Assembly: GCF_034718895.1 (NCBI RefSeq)
Contig: NZ_JAYERP010000001.1
Coordinates: 3,447,501-3,511,500, forward strand
DNA from: Paenibacillus phoenicis
GTDB lineage: Bacteria; Bacillota; Bacilli; Paenibacillales; Paenibacillaceae
Length of the DNA stretch: 64,000 nucleotides
Direction: 5' to 3'
The translations under genes were made by a program, and so were the position numbers. The notes under the pieces were generated by a model. It saw only the letters and a list, made by a program, of their open reading frames with translations, searched no databases and had not been told where the DNA came from. Below, piece after piece: positions 1-9,704 of the stretch; the first letter of the stretch is position 1; each line of letters begins with the position of its first letter.

Positions 1-350
1 CCGCGGATATCCGGGGCGGTGACCAGAAAGTTTGGAGTGTCCTTGAATGCGCCGTGGCGGCTTTTGACATCGGTATAGATCAGATAGAACAAGCCGTTAT
101 CATAGCTGAGGCAGGGGGCCCATACCCCGCAGGAGCCGGGGTTGCCCAGCATGTCCAGCTGAGACACCCTTGTCAACGGGTGACCGATGAGCTGCCAGTG
201 CACGAGATCCCGAGAATGATGAATCTGCACACCCGGGAACCACTCGAAGGTAGAAGTCGCAATATAGTAGTCATCTCCGACCCGCAAGATCGAGGGATCG
301 GGGTTAAAGCCGCGTAAAATCGGATTCGTGATCATTGGACGTTCGCTCAT
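1..350 (-). CDS. Glycoside hydrolase family 43 beta-xylosidase, N-terminal part (cut by window edge)
   Basis: Only the first ~116 codons are present; the gene runs off the left edge. The start is ATG at 348-350, preceded on the minus strand by a GGAGG ribosome site. The protein begins [20 protein letters not shown] and continues [20 protein letters not shown], the hallmark opening of GH43 xylosidase/arabinofuranosidase (first blade, with the catalytic base Asp in NPDPS). There is no signal peptide, so it should act in the cytoplasm on imported xylo-oligosaccharides. This agrees with the GH10, GH8 and uronate genes further right. Xylosidase versus arabinofuranosidase activity cannot be fixed from the fragment. 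Confidence 0.9.
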   Translation of the reverse strand, partial: MSERPMITNPILRGFNPDPSILRVGDDYYIATSTFEWFPGVQIHHSRDLVHWQLIGHPLTRVSQLDMLGNPGSCGVWAPCLSYDNGLFYLIYTDVKSRHGAFKDTPNFLVTAPDIR

Positions 351-418
351 AATTTCCTCCCGTTCAAAACTGTTATCGATTTGATTATTGTTTTTTCGCT
401 CATTTCTTTAAATTCGAT

Positions 419-424
419 TATAAT
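419..424 (+). promoter_or_regulatory. Candidate -10 box for the flavin monooxygenase gene
   Basis: A perfect TATAAT lies in an AT-rich stretch 48 bases before the start codon at 473. A clear -35 box is not visible (only TTCGCT-like sequence at the right distance), so this is a modest promoter call. The stretch also separates two divergent genes. Confidence 0.4.
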
Positions 425-472
425 AGAAATTAGGTTTTTGCATTTCATTCCTGCCTAAGGAGGCTAGATTTT

Positions 473-1513
473 ATGCCTGATTCAAGAACAACCAACGATT
501 CATCGCATCGTTTATCCCATATTCCGGTCTCGATTCTCGACCTCGCGCCGATTACCGCCGGCAGCACCGCGGCCGAATCGCTGCGCAATTCGCTGGACCT
601 CGCCCAGCATGCCGAAAACTGGGGTTATCACCGCTATTGGCTTGCGGAGCATCACGGCATGCCCGGCATTGCCAGCTCGGCGACCTCCGTCGTGATCGGT
701 CACATCGCCGGCGGCACCAAGAAGATCCGCGTTGGATCCGGCGGCATCATGCTGCCAAACCATGCGCCGCTCGTCATCGCTGAGCAATTCGGCACGCTGG
801 AGTCGCTGTACCCGGGGCGGATCGATCTCGGCCTCGGTCGGGCGCCCGGCTCCGACCCGCTGACCTCGCACGCGCTGCGGCGCGGGCCGGGCAGTGACGG
901 GCAGGATTTTCCGGAGCGGCTTGCGGAGCTGCGGAATTACTTCCAGCCCGTCTCCGGCTCATCGATGCGCGTGCGCGCGATTCCCGGCGAAGGCCTACAC
1001 ATCCCGATCTGGCTGCTCGGCTCCAGCGGCTTCAGCGCGCAGCTGTCCGCCCAGCTCGGTCTGCCGTTCGCCTTCGCCAGCCATTTCGCGCCGGACTACT
1101 TGCTCCCGGCGCTTGATCTGTACCGCACGCACTTCCGCCCGTCGGCGGAACTGGCGAAGCCTTACGCGATGATCGGCGTGAACGTGATCGTCGCCGATAC
1201 CGATGCGGAGGCCCGCCGTCTGGCGACCTCCCAGCACCAGCAGTTCTTGAACCTGATCCGCCGGCGTACCTCACAGCTTAACCCGCCGGTGGATCAGCTC
1301 GATTGGACGCCGCAGGAGCAAGCGGTGGTTGAACGCCAGCTCAGCTATTCGGCAATCGGCTCACCGGAGACGGTGCGGAACCGGCTGGAGCACTTGCTGG
1401 CGGAGACCGATGCCGACGAGATCATCGTCGCGGCCCAGATCTATGACCACAAGGCCCGTTTGCGTTCTTACGAACTGCTGTCAGAGCTGTTCGGAGGACA
1501 ACGCTCCTTGTAA
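473..1513 (+). CDS. LLM-class flavin-dependent monooxygenase (luciferase-like)
   Basis: A 346-residue bacterial-luciferase-fold (TIM-barrel) oxidoreductase expected to use reduced FMN. Residues ~15-25 ([11 protein letters not shown]), the [15 protein letters not shown] segment (~57-70) and the [20 protein letters not shown] segment (~92-111) are typical of the YtmO/MsnO8-type group. The start ATG follows AAGGAGG by a good distance. Substrate is unknown; relatives act on alkanesulfonates, sulfides or other small molecules. Its 3' end overlaps the convergent response-regulator gene by 46 bases. It has no obvious link to the xylan genes around it. Confidence 0.85.
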   Translation: MPDSRTTNDSSHRLSHIPVSILDLAPITAGSTAAESLRNSLDLAQHAENWGYHRYWLAEHHGMPGIASSATSVVIGHIAGGTKKIRVGSGGIMLPNHAPLVIAEQFGTLESLYPGRIDLGLGRAPGSDPLTSHALRRGPGSDGQDFPERLAELRNYFQPVSGSSMRVRAIPGEGLHIPIWLLGSSGFSAQLSAQLGLPFAFASHFAPDYLLPALDLYRTHFRPSAELAKPYAMIGVNVIVADTDAEARRLATSQHQQFLNLIRRRTSQLNPPVDQLDWTPQEQAVVERQLSYSAIGSPETVRNRLEHLLAETDADEIIVAAQIYDHKARLRSYELLSELFGGQRSL

Positions 1514-2997
1514 TCCGACGGACTGTATCCCGTGTACTCCTTAAAGACTTTGGAGAAATAGTGCTGATCGCTGAACGATAAGGCGTCAGACACTTCTTTA
1601 ATTCGCATTTCCGGCTTGCAGGCGATCAGCCTGCAGGCCTCTTTGATTTTTAGGCCGGTATAATACTGCACGAACGTGCTTTGAGCATATCTCTTCATGA
1701 CCCGGCTGACGTACGAGGGGCTGACGTGAAATTTCTGCGCCACATCGGCGAGCGAAAGATACGAGTACAGGTTGAGCTTGACGTATTCCTCGATTTGCCG
1801 AAACAGCTCCTCCCCGCTTTTCCGGTTCAACGCCTGCAGCCACTCGAAGGATTGCTTGGCCCATTCCAGCAGGTTCTCACCAAACCTCTCAAAGCTGTCG
1901 GCTTCAAGCAAACGGCGGGAGGAAGCCTCGAGCTCCAGCCGATGCCCGGTCTCCTGATCGCCTCCCGCTTGCGAGAAGGCATCGGCCAAGAGCGCGACGA
2001 ACCGTTCCAGTTCCGCCAGCCGAATGTTGTCGCCGGACCATTTGGTCAGCAGTTCATTCAGCTTCAACAAGAACTGCTCCTTCCTCCGCCCCAGAATGAG
2101 CTCGGTAAAGGCTGCCGCGGTCGCCCGATCCAATTCGGATCCCCCCGGTTTGCCCAACGCATGGGTAATCTCCGTATCCATCACGATTCCCTGGTGAATA
2201 GGCTGCCGTTCGTCCAAAATGCCTGACATGCGGTGATACAGCTCAGGCAGCCGATCTGGGTCCCCGGACTGCAGCTGTCCGCCAATCGTCGCCGCAAGCC
2301 CAGCCGCCTCCAACGCTTTGCGGACGAACTCAAGGCATTCATACACCGAGGAATACGAGTCCACCACGGTTTTTGGCACCAAAGCAAGAAATTGACCGGG
2401 CACTTGAGTCGGGAACACCCAGCACAGCTGCGGAGCAAATAAAGCATCCAATCTGCGCTGAAGCTCATCCGCACGCCAAAGCTCCCGCACGCCGGCAAAC
2501 GGCTGCCTCCGGATGAGGATCAACAGCTTTCCGTAATGACGGAATTGGTCCCCGAGCTGCAGTTCCTCGTAAACCTCCGGAGCTACAATTTCCTGGAATA
2601 GCTCCGCTTCACTGGGAATCCGGCTGCGGAGGCGCTCAAGCGCCCGTTCCATCACTTCCGACAGCTGCTTGCGTTCGACGGGCTTGAGCAAATAGTCAAA
2701 CACCTGCAAATTAATCGCTTTGCGCGTGTATTCGAAATCGTTGTATCCGCTGATCAAAATAAATAACAGCTGCGGGCGGATCTGCTTCGCCTGTTCAATG
2801 AACGCGAGGCCGTCCAGCTTCGGCATGCGGATATCGGTCAGCACCAAGTCCACCGGCTGCTGCCGGACGAGCTCCAACGCTTCCTCTCCGTTGGCCGCCG
2901 TGGCCGTCACCTGAAACGGAAGCTCCAGGGAACCCAGGAGCGTTCGAATGTTCCGCAAGATCGGCTTGCTGTCTTCCACGATCATGACGTTGTACAT
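1468..2997 (-). CDS. YesN-type response regulator with AraC DNA-binding domain
   Basis: A 509-residue regulator: N-terminal receiver domain (VMIVEDSKP at the start, phospho-acceptor Asp55 in LVLTDIRMP), a long middle region of the kind found in YesN proteins, and a C-terminal AraC/XylS double helix-turn-helix (~400-495; [17 protein letters not shown], then [21 protein letters not shown]). It follows its kinase gene by 16 bases, so the two are an operon. The start ATG has GAGGAGGG six bases upstream. By position it should control the divergent sugar importer at 4981-8091. The 3' end overlaps the convergent monooxygenase gene. Confidence 0.9.
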   Translation of the reverse strand: MYNVMIVEDSKPILRNIRTLLGSLELPFQVTATAANGEEALELVRQQPVDLVLTDIRMPKLDGLAFIEQAKQIRPQLLFILISGYNDFEYTRKAINLQVFDYLLKPVERKQLSEVMERALERLRSRIPSEAELFQEIVAPEVYEELQLGDQFRHYGKLLILIRRQPFAGVRELWRADELQRRLDALFAPQLCWVFPTQVPGQFLALVPKTVVDSYSSVYECLEFVRKALEAAGLAATIGGQLQSGDPDRLPELYHRMSGILDERQPIHQGIVMDTEITHALGKPGGSELDRATAAAFTELILGRRKEQFLLKLNELLTKWSGDNIRLAELERFVALLADAFSQAGGDQETGHRLELEASSRRLLEADSFERFGENLLEWAKQSFEWLQALNRKSGEELFRQIEEYVKLNLYSYLSLADVAQKFHVSPSYVSRVMKRYAQSTFVQYYTGLKIKEACRLIACKPEMRIKEVSDALSFSDQHYFSKVFKEYTGYSPSDYKERCPPNSSDSSS

Positions 2998-3013
2998 GCT
3001 GTGCCCTCCTCGT

Positions 3014-4774
3014 TCAGTAGAAGTCCTTCGTTAACGAACCGATGATCTGAACCGTGGCGCCCTTTTCCCCATCCGCATGGTTAAACAGATTGAAGAACAG
3101 CCGGTTCTGGTACATTAACTTCAGTCGGCCTACGCTGTTCACGATGCCCATGTTGCCGATCGAGGCGGGCCGTTCGTCCCCCTCTCCGGCAGCAGCTTCG
3201 CTCTTCCGCAGGTTGTCCATGATTTCATTGATCTTCCCGGGCGGAAACCCGTCTCCGTTATCCTTAATCTCCACCGCCCATAACCCGTTGAACTGCTTCA
3301 CCGTAATCTCGATCCGCCAAGGCGGGTCGCTGTGGGTGAAGGCATGCTCGATGCAGTTCTCCACGAAGGGCTGGAGCACCAGCCGTGGCAGCTGTACGTT
3401 CCGCGCCGATTCGTCCGCATGGATCTCCCAAACGAGATCGTCTTCGTACTTTTGCTGGACGAGGGACAAGTAGTGCCGGGTATGCTCCAGCTCGTCGGCT
3501 AAGGTGACATGCGCGTATGGTGAAGATACGATGTAACGCAAGCTGTCCGATAAGTGCTTGCACATATCGGTGACGACATCGGTCTTGCCCTCCTGGGCCG
3601 CGATGCTGATCAAATACAGCACGTTATGGATAAAATGCGGTGCAATTTGGGCCTGGAGCGCGGAGTTTCGCGCCTTGACCTCCTCGTGCAGGGCGATTTT
3701 CTCCCGTTCAATCGATTCTTGCAGCCGTTCCATCAAATCCTGAAAGGCCTCGTTTAATAGAATTAAATCGTTATTTTGCGTAGGGTTGTCCCATTTGAGA
3801 TTCATATTGCTATAGCTGATCCGCCAAATCTGGCTGCGCAGCTTCCGGATCGGCAACAGCAGATTTCGCGTAGAAAAATAAATATATACGAAAGACAACA
3901 GCATCAACGACGTAATCAGCAGAATGGACAAGTATTTCACCGAGTTGACGGGCCCCAGCACATCCTGCTTGGGTGTCACCAGATAGGTTGTCCACCCGGT
4001 GCTTTCCGACCGGGCGTAAGCTACATAGTTCCCGTGATCGTCCACATACACACCGTCAACTGGATTTCGTGCGGTCAGCTCGGCAAGCTCCTCGTCGGGG
4101 ATGGAACCGACCACCGGCTCACCATTCCGGTCCAAAATGTACACCTGGCCGCTGCCCACGCCTTGCGAAATTCTTTGCAAGAACGCATTGTCCAACAGGA
4201 TGCTCAGATATCCGAATACGGTGCCGTTCTGATTATTAATTGAACGAATAAACGAAACGGCCTCTCCCTGCCGTTCCAGGATATATCCGCTGCCGCTCCA
4301 GCTTCCGTCGATGAGGCTCTTCTTCAGATAGCTCTCGAAAGAGGCCGCGTCCCCTTGTAACTCAATATAGGACACGATCTTGCGGCCGGCCTTGTCGTAA
4401 ATCACCATATCCTTGATACTCATTCTGGGGCCGATGGCCTGAAACATCAGATCCTTCAGCCTGCGGCTTTGATTCAGCCGTTCGAGATTGACGTCGGTTT
4501 GATAACCTCTCTCCAGGATCGAGAAGAGGTCCTTGCTGGATAGGATCCGCTGTGACAGTTGGTTTTGGCTGTCCACATAGTCGTCGAGCTGCTGGCTCAC
4601 CTTGGTCGCCGCCGCCAGCTTGGCCTCCACCGTTTTCTCCTTCAGCGGTTTGATGACGACCAGATTCACGTAGACGATAAAGCAACCAAGTATAAACAGA
4701 AGCAAAGCCACAAAAGTTAAAAAGACTTTATTTTGCAGGCTAAGCTGACTTCTGCGGAGGAAGAAAGGTTTCAT
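3014..4774 (-). CDS. YesM-type sensor histidine kinase
   Basis: A 586-residue membrane kinase. TM1 is at ~17-37, a ~240-residue extracellular Cache-like sensor follows, and TM2 lies at ~283-303. Then come a HAMP-like linker, a His_kinase phosphoacceptor box (QAQIAPHFIHNVLYLI, His in APHF) and a C-terminal HATPase (FVENCIEHAF, then DNGDGFPPG). This is the layout of B. subtilis YesM, which senses oligosaccharides outside the cell. The start ATG has an AAAGGAGG sequence unusually far upstream (~14 bases), so translation may be weak or the true leader differs. It forms an operon with the response regulator downstream and is divergent from a sugar-binding-protein gene. Confidence 0.9.
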   Translation of the reverse strand: MKPFFLRRSQLSLQNKVFLTFVALLLFILGCFIVYVNLVVIKPLKEKTVEAKLAAATKVSQQLDDYVDSQNQLSQRILSSKDLFSILERGYQTDVNLERLNQSRRLKDLMFQAIGPRMSIKDMVIYDKAGRKIVSYIELQGDAASFESYLKKSLIDGSWSGSGYILERQGEAVSFIRSINNQNGTVFGYLSILLDNAFLQRISQGVGSGQVYILDRNGEPVVGSIPDEELAELTARNPVDGVYVDDHGNYVAYARSESTGWTTYLVTPKQDVLGPVNSVKYLSILLITSLMLLSFVYIYFSTRNLLLPIRKLRSQIWRISYSNMNLKWDNPTQNNDLILLNEAFQDLMERLQESIEREKIALHEEVKARNSALQAQIAPHFIHNVLYLISIAAQEGKTDVVTDMCKHLSDSLRYIVSSPYAHVTLADELEHTRHYLSLVQQKYEDDLVWEIHADESARNVQLPRLVLQPFVENCIEHAFTHSDPPWRIEITVKQFNGLWAVEIKDNGDGFPPGKINEIMDNLRKSEAAAGEGDERPASIGNMGIVNSVGRLKLMYQNRLFFNLFNHADGEKGATVQIIGSLTKDFY

Positions 4775-4851
4775 GACGTTGGCTTGGGCCTCCTTTGGCT
4801 ATGGCCAGGTTGCATTAGGATGGTTTAACTGTACCACTTCGCTTCACGTCA

Positions 4852-4865
4852 TGACAACGGTTACA
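4852..4865. promoter_or_regulatory. Candidate CcpA site (cre) between divergent kinase and importer genes
   Basis: TGACAACGGTTACA matches the cre pattern TGNAANCGNWNNCW with one mismatch. It sits between the kinase start (4774) and the sugar-binding-protein start (4981), where carbon catabolite repression of a sugar importer would be expected. This is inferred by eye from the consensus. Confidence 0.4.
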
Positions 4866-4980
4866 AGTTCACAATTTTACACCTCATCAGTCACCCTCAG
4901 ACATGTACCTTAGACTCCCAGAAATCTATAATCAAGTTGCAAGCGCATTCAAAGACATATCAAACAGAGGGGGATTTGCC

Positions 4981-6306
4981 TTGAATTACGCACTGAAAAG
5001 AACAACCATCGCAGTCATCGCGGGTTTGCTGGCGCTATCGCTCGCAGCCTGCGGATCCGGAGGCGCCAAGTCCAACAACGCAGCACAAGACGGCAATAAC
5101 AGCGGTGCCGCCAAGGGCGACAAAGTCACCATCGAGTTAGCCATCTCTAAGAGCTCGCAGGACTCCGCCTTTATCCAACAAGATATCCTCGACGAATTTG
5201 AGAAGCAGACGAACATCAAAGTTAATTTGCAGCTGATCCCAGCCGAGCAAACGACAACCGTCCTGCAAACGAAGCTGGCCGTTGAAGAAACGCCGGACAT
5301 CATTCAATACAATCTGGCCAGCGCAACCACGGACCTAAATCTAGAGCGCAACTTTGAGATTCTTGATAACGAGCCTTGGGCCAGCCGGATTTTGAACAAA
5401 GACGTCCTTTCCGCTTACGGGCATATTTACAGCTTCCATGTCAGCCAAGATACAGGGATGCAAGGCGTTGTGTACAACAAAGACATCTTTGACGACCTGG
5501 GCCTGTCCATTCCGAAGAACTTTGAAGAGTTCCTCGCTGTCTGTGAGAAGATCAAAGCCAGCGGAGTTACTCCAGTATTTATGCCGTACAAGGACAACTG
5601 GGCCGCGAATATTTGGCCGGCTGCCGCTTTTGCGAACTTCGTAGCCAAGAACGATCCAACCTTCTTCGACGACCTGAACAGCAATAAGAAAAAATGGTCC
5701 GACATCCCAGAATTCCAAACGTTCCTGCAGCAGCAGTACGAGGTGTATAAGCAAGGTTACACCAACGCCGACGTTCTGAGCGACAGCTACGATATGGCGG
5801 TGGGTAAATTCCTGAACAAGGAAGTTGCCATGATGTTCATGGGCGACTGGCTGATCGAAGGCGTGCTCAAGCAGGATCCGAACATGCGTCTTGGCGTCTT
5901 CCCGATCCCTTCCGAGGAAGATGCAAGCCTGGGTGCCAGCCCGCTGGGCGGTCAGCTGTTCATTCCGAAGAAAGCCAAGCACTTGGCGGAAGCCAAAGAA
6001 TTCCTGAACTTCTTAGGCTCGAAAGAAATCGCCCAAAAAATCGTCGATTCCAAAGGGTACGTGTCCAACCTGAGCGATGTCACTACGCCAGAATTGCCGG
6101 ATTACAAGCAAGAAATCGTCGATAACTACATCACGCCGAAGAAAACCGTATTGACCACCGACGCCTACATGCTGGTTGACCGCAGCGAGCTTTATCGGCT
6201 GCTCCAAGACCAATTCGCCGGCGGATTAACCCCGGAAGAAGTGCTGAAGGCTTGGGACGAGAAGTTTAGTCAACTGATGGCAGATAAAGAAATCCCCGGT
6301 TTCTAA
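4981..6306 (+). CDS. Sugar ABC transporter substrate-binding lipoprotein (CUT1 family)
   Basis: A 441-residue extracellular solute-binding protein (SBP_bac_1 type). I place the start at TTG 4981, seven bases after AGAGGGGG, because this gives a clean lipoprotein signal: MNYALKRTTIAVIAGLLALS then LAAC, with the lipid-anchored Cys at 23. An open frame extends upstream to 4903 but would bury the signal peptide. Two permease genes follow, with no ATPase gene, as usual for importers that share MsmX. The neighbouring GH43 and GH8 genes suggest xylo-oligosaccharides as ligand (inference). It is probably controlled by the divergent two-component pair and a cre-like site. Confidence 0.88.
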   Translation: MNYALKRTTIAVIAGLLALSLAACGSGGAKSNNAAQDGNNSGAAKGDKVTIELAISKSSQDSAFIQQDILDEFEKQTNIKVNLQLIPAEQTTTVLQTKLAVEETPDIIQYNLASATTDLNLERNFEILDNEPWASRILNKDVLSAYGHIYSFHVSQDTGMQGVVYNKDIFDDLGLSIPKNFEEFLAVCEKIKASGVTPVFMPYKDNWAANIWPAAAFANFVAKNDPTFFDDLNSNKKKWSDIPEFQTFLQQQYEVYKQGYTNADVLSDSYDMAVGKFLNKEVAMMFMGDWLIEGVLKQDPNMRLGVFPIPSEEDASLGASPLGGQLFIPKKAKHLAEAKEFLNFLGSKEIAQKIVDSKGYVSNLSDVTTPELPDYKQEIVDNYITPKKTVLTTDAYMLVDRSELYRLLQDQFAGGLTPEEVLKAWDEKFSQLMADKEIPGF

Positions 6307-6321
6307 ATCGGAAGAATGGCA

Positions 6322-6355
6322 GGCAGCATAAGTCCCGTCCGGGGGTTATGCTGCC
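6322..6355 (+). promoter_or_regulatory. Intercistronic stem-loop after the binding-protein gene
   Basis: GGCAGCATAA (6322-6331) pairs perfectly with TTATGCTGCC (6346-6355) around a 14-base loop. No U-run follows. It sits between the binding-protein stop and the first permease. Such hairpins in importer operons commonly stabilise the binding-protein mRNA or limit read-through, giving more binding protein than permease. Confidence 0.6.
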
Positions 6356-6379
6356 CCAGTCCATAGTGGGGTGGAGAAC

Positions 6380-7261
6380 ATGAAATCAAAAGCATCGGTT
6401 AAAAATCTATATTCCTATTATCTCGTATTACCTGCGTTACTCATTTATACGATCTTTTTTGTCATCCCGGCGTTTACGGGCTTTTATTATTCCTTTACCG
6501 ATTGGCGGCTGGATCGCCTGACGATCAAATTCATCGGATGGGAGAACTTCCAAAAGATCTTCTCCGATAAAACGCTGCTCCTCGCACTCAAAAATACCCT
6601 GATCTTCGCCGTCGTCACCGTGGTCGGGAAAAACCTGATTGGGATCGCCCTAGCGGTGGCACTCAATATGCGGCTCAAGACGCGGAACTTGCTGCGGGCA
6701 ATTTTTTATTCCCCGTCCATCCTGAGTATCCTGGTCATCGGGATCGTGTTTACACCGATCTTGCGCACGGAAGGCGCGATCAACCGGATGTTCGATGCGG
6801 TTGGGCTGCACGCGTTAAGCCAAGCTTGGCTCACCAATCCGCATCTCGTCATTTGGACCATTGCCGTCATCTCGATCTGGCAGCATGCCGGCTTTCAGAT
6901 GGCGATTTACTTGGCTGGACTGCAATCCATTTCCCAGGATTATTACGAAGCGGCCACCATCGACGGGGCCGGCTCCTGGAAAAAGTTCACGAATATCACG
7001 CTGCCGCTCCTGCTGCCAGCGATTAATATTAACCTCATGCTCACGCTGATCGGCGGTCTGAAGGTCTTCTCAGAGGTCTTCGTCTTGACAGGCGGAGGGC
7101 CGGGCAATGCTTCTCAAGTTGTCGGTACGATCATCTTGCGGTCCTTCGGCGAAGGAAGCTGGGGGCTGGGTACCGCCATCAATACGCTGTTATTCATAGC
7201 GGTCACGATCATTGCCATCCCGCTGCTCATCTTCATGCGGCGTAGGGAGGTCACCGAATAA
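6380..7261 (+). CDS. Sugar ABC transporter permease, MalF-like subunit
   Basis: A ~293-residue inner-membrane permease with six predicted membrane segments. The conserved cytoplasmic EAA loop reads EAATIDGAGSWKKFTNITLP (~195-215), the site that docks the ATPase. ATG 6380 is preferred because GGGGTGGAG precedes it; an in-frame GTG at 6371 lies inside that ribosome site. Its stop codon overlaps the next permease start by one base (TAATG), indicating translational coupling. It forms the membrane channel with the next gene for the sugar bound by the 4981 lipoprotein. Confidence 0.88.
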   Translation: MKSKASVKNLYSYYLVLPALLIYTIFFVIPAFTGFYYSFTDWRLDRLTIKFIGWENFQKIFSDKTLLLALKNTLIFAVVTVVGKNLIGIALAVALNMRLKTRNLLRAIFYSPSILSILVIGIVFTPILRTEGAINRMFDAVGLHALSQAWLTNPHLVIWTIAVISIWQHAGFQMAIYLAGLQSISQDYYEAATIDGAGSWKKFTNITLPLLLPAININLMLTLIGGLKVFSEVFVLTGGGPGNASQVVGTIILRSFGEGSWGLGTAINTLLFIAVTIIAIPLLIFMRRREVTE

Positions 7262-8091
7262 TGGGATTTACACGCAAACTCGCCATTCGTAACTATATTG
7301 TCGAAGGCCTTCTGCTGCTGGCTTCATTGCTGATTCTTTTGCCGGTGTTAATCATGATCTTTGGTTCCTTTAAGACGAGCGCCGAAGTGCTGGACTTCTC
7401 GCTTAAACTGCCCGAAAAGTGGATGTTCTCCAACTACGTGCGCGTTTTTGAAGAAGGCGGGCTCGCCCGGGCGTTCTGGAACAGCGTGTTGATTACCGGC
7501 ATTTCCTCGATCATCAACATCGTGGCTTCCTCGGCCGCCTCCTTTATTCTGGCGCGGCGCGAGACGAAACTCGCCAATACGCTGTACATGTATTTCTTTA
7601 TGGGCCTGATCGCCCCGATGTCGACGATCACGACCATCCGGATCGTGCAGGCGCTGGGCTTCTATGGCAGCATCACCAGCGTTATTCTGATCTACGCTTC
7701 GCTGAATACCGCCTTTAGCGTGTTTCTGTACAGCGGGTTCATTAAGACGATCCCAAAAGCGCTCGATGAAGTGGCGTTCCTGGAAGGCGCCAACGTGCTT
7801 GGCGTATTCTTCCGGATCGTAACGCCGCTCATCCTCCCGGTCAACGCCACCGTTGCGATCATGGTGTTCATGTCGGTGTGGAACGACATCACGATTCCGC
7901 TGTACTTCCTAACCGACAGCTCGACCTGGACGATGCCGCTGTCGATCTACAATTTCTACGGCAAGTACAGCCGGGAGTGGAACCTGATCTTCGCCAACCT
8001 CGTGCTGACTTCGCTTCCGGTATTCATTCTCTATCTGTTCGGCCAAAAATACATCGTCAGCGGCCTCACGGCCGGCGCGGTGAAGGGCTGA
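7261..8091 (+). CDS. Sugar ABC transporter permease, MalG-like subunit
   Basis: A 276-residue permease, the second channel half of the importer. It has an N-terminal membrane segment (LLLLASLLILLPVLIMIFGS) and the conserved EAA loop EVAFLEGANVLGVFFRIVTP (~170-190). The start overlaps the stop of the preceding permease. It ends in GLTAGAVKG, the typical C-terminus of CUT1 MalG-type subunits. A strong terminator follows at 8104-8139, closing the three-gene operon. Confidence 0.88.
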   Translation: MGFTRKLAIRNYIVEGLLLLASLLILLPVLIMIFGSFKTSAEVLDFSLKLPEKWMFSNYVRVFEEGGLARAFWNSVLITGISSIINIVASSAASFILARRETKLANTLYMYFFMGLIAPMSTITTIRIVQALGFYGSITSVILIYASLNTAFSVFLYSGFIKTIPKALDEVAFLEGANVLGVFFRIVTPLILPVNATVAIMVFMSVWNDITIPLYFLTDSSTWTMPLSIYNFYGKYSREWNLIFANLVLTSLPVFILYLFGQKYIVSGLTAGAVKG

Positions 8092-8103
8092 TCGTCACTT
8101 TTG

Positions 8104-8139
8104 AAGCGAGCCAGGGAAGGAATTCCGGGCTCGCTTTTT
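8104..8139 (+). terminator. Rho-independent terminator of the sugar importer operon
   Basis: AAGCGAGCC (8104-8112) pairs perfectly with GGCTCGCTT (8128-8136), and the stem runs directly into a T-run. It lies 12 bases after the permease stop. Confidence 0.85.
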
Positions 8140-8149
8140 GTACTTACTG

Positions 8150-8332
8150 TAACGGACCGAAATGACGTTATTTCTCTATTTCCCGACCATTTCCCGATTT
8201 AACGGACACTCCAGCCCTTATTTGCCACAACACGATGGTGTAGGACAGAGATTTGCCCCAATAACGTCATCTCAGTCCGTTAGAACCCGATTCCCCACGG
8301 ATCAGGGGAAATAAAGGCACTGGAGTCCGCTA
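8150..8332. repeat. Four-copy intergenic element A (motif TAACGGAC-N10-TTATTT)
   Basis: Four copies of TAACGGAC-N10-TTATTT: forward at 8150 and 8200, reverse at 8260-8282 and ~8306-8332, giving the order + + - -. The ten-base centres of copies 1 and 3 match each other (GAAATGACG/GAGATGACG), and those of copies 2 and 4 match each other (ACTCCAG...). The two inverted pairs are therefore interlocked rather than nested. The element lies in the gap between convergent genes, just after a terminator. It has no coding potential. Confidence 0.8.
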
Positions 8333-8377
8333 GATCGACTGCTCCCGCTCCATTACTGCCACCGTTCTGGTTTAGCC

Positions 8378-9526
8378 TTACGCCTCACCCTGCGGCATCC
8401 ATATCCGGTAGTTCCCGCTCAGCGCCAACAGCGCAAACAAATACAGACAATTGTCGTAATAGCGGCGCTTGCCGGTGCGGACCGGGGTGTTCCAGAACAA
8501 CTCAACGCATGCTTTGGCTTGGGGGCCTTCGGCCGCCAGCGAAGCCATCGCGTTGGTTGCCAGCAACCCAACCGGATGCAAAGCCGGTTCCTCAAACGGC
8601 TCCCCCGAGATCGTGTAGCGGCGATAATCCTCCGGTTCTTTATCAGCGAAAAACGCCTGAATCTTGCCCACAGTCTCCCGCTGCCAAGGATCGGCGGCAA
8701 ACCATTCCCAGTCGAGGCCAAGATTTGCCGCAACCCGATACGCATCGCTAAAGAAGTGGCCGTACCCCCTCTCATTATTCGGCGTTCCATCATAATATGC
8801 ATACTCCGGCGCAAGGCCGGTGACCGGGTGGCACGCAAGGTGCAAATATTGCCGGCTCGCCTCGGCCGCCTCCTTCCAGAACGAACGGTCCTCTGGATAA
8901 GCCCACAGCGCAAACAGTTCATAGAAATGAGGAAGATGGTAGGAAGGATCGGAAAACTCACAGTTCGGAACAAATTTGATCAGCTTGTTGTCCGGATTCC
9001 ACATCGGATAACCTGTTCCGTCTTCCCCCTTATGCAGGCAGGTGCGCAATAAGTCCCGAGCCTGGGTGCCGTAGTCGAATGGCGACTCCCGGTCGCCCCA
9101 GCGATGGGACGCGAACAGCAGCGCCAGTGCAAAATATTCCTCCCCGTCCGGCGCCGGCCCGTTCGATAGACGCTTGCCGTCCGGCGCACAGGACCAGGCA
9201 AAGTACCCGGCGTTATCCCCTTCAGTCAGGTACATATAGGTTTTCGCCCATTTCCAAAGCCGGTCGAACACATCCTGGCGGTCGTACTGAACGGCCATCA
9301 TCATCCCGTAGGACATTCCCTCCGTCCGCACGTCCAGATTGCCGGTATCCAACATATAGCCCATATCCTCGCCGGAAGGGTAATAGATACGCGTCTCCTC
9401 GTCTCCTTCAAATAACTGCTTCCACGTTTCATCCAACCGGCGCTGAATCGCCTCTTCCCCATAACCGTATTCGGCCAACAAGTTCCGGTACGTTCCCGTA
9501 TAGTAAGCCCCTTGACGCTCCATCAT
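8378..9526 (-). CDS. GH8 reducing-end xylose-releasing exo-oligoxylanase (Rex)
   Basis: A 382-residue cytoplasmic enzyme (no signal peptide) that removes single xylose units from the reducing end of xylo-oligosaccharides. The segment LDTGNLDVRTEGMSYGMMMA is nearly the same as in Bacillus halodurans Rex; Glu69 in TEGMSYG is the expected acid. The stretches GYFAWSC, GPAPDGEEYFALAL, EFSDPSYHLPHFYELF and YYDGTPN..GYGHFFSDAYRVAANLGLD are also family hallmarks. The first of two ATGs is chosen, seven bases after GGAGGAGG. It is transcribed alone, opposite to the importer upstream, and works with GH10 and GH43 on imported oligomers. Confidence 0.93.
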   Translation of the reverse strand: MMERQGAYYTGTYRNLLAEYGYGEEAIQRRLDETWKQLFEGDEETRIYYPSGEDMGYMLDTGNLDVRTEGMSYGMMMAVQYDRQDVFDRLWKWAKTYMYLTEGDNAGYFAWSCAPDGKRLSNGPAPDGEEYFALALLFASHRWGDRESPFDYGTQARDLLRTCLHKGEDGTGYPMWNPDNKLIKFVPNCEFSDPSYHLPHFYELFALWAYPEDRSFWKEAAEASRQYLHLACHPVTGLAPEYAYYDGTPNNERGYGHFFSDAYRVAANLGLDWEWFAADPWQRETVGKIQAFFADKEPEDYRRYTISGEPFEEPALHPVGLLATNAMASLAAEGPQAKACVELFWNTPVRTGKRRYYDNCLYLFALLALSGNYRIWMPQGEA

Positions 9527-9647
9527 CCCTTCGCCTCCTCCTCGAGTACAGCTGGTTTTGTCGTGATTTCAACGTTAAGGTAACACGCTCCCCCGCACAA
9601 TTCCATGTGCATTTCGCGCTTATATTTATCCAAATCGAGCCATCATG

Positions 9648-9699
9648 AAAAAAAAGCCGCACAGTCAAGGGCGGATCAACTCCTCCCATCACTGTGCGG
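9648..9699 (-). terminator. Rho-independent terminator after the broken PRD/SIS locus
   Basis: On the minus strand CCGCACAGT pairs with ACTGTGCGG (arms at 9691-9699 and 9657-9665) and is followed by a run of eight T (9648-9655 on the plus strand reads as A). It lies just after the remnant's stop codon, showing the locus was once a normal transcription unit. Confidence 0.8.
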
Positions 9700-9704
9700 T
9701 TCGA

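Noticed and set aside
54..317. 87-codon plus-strand frame at the left edge
   Set aside because: Opposite the GH43 gene, whose minus-strand translation is unmistakable.
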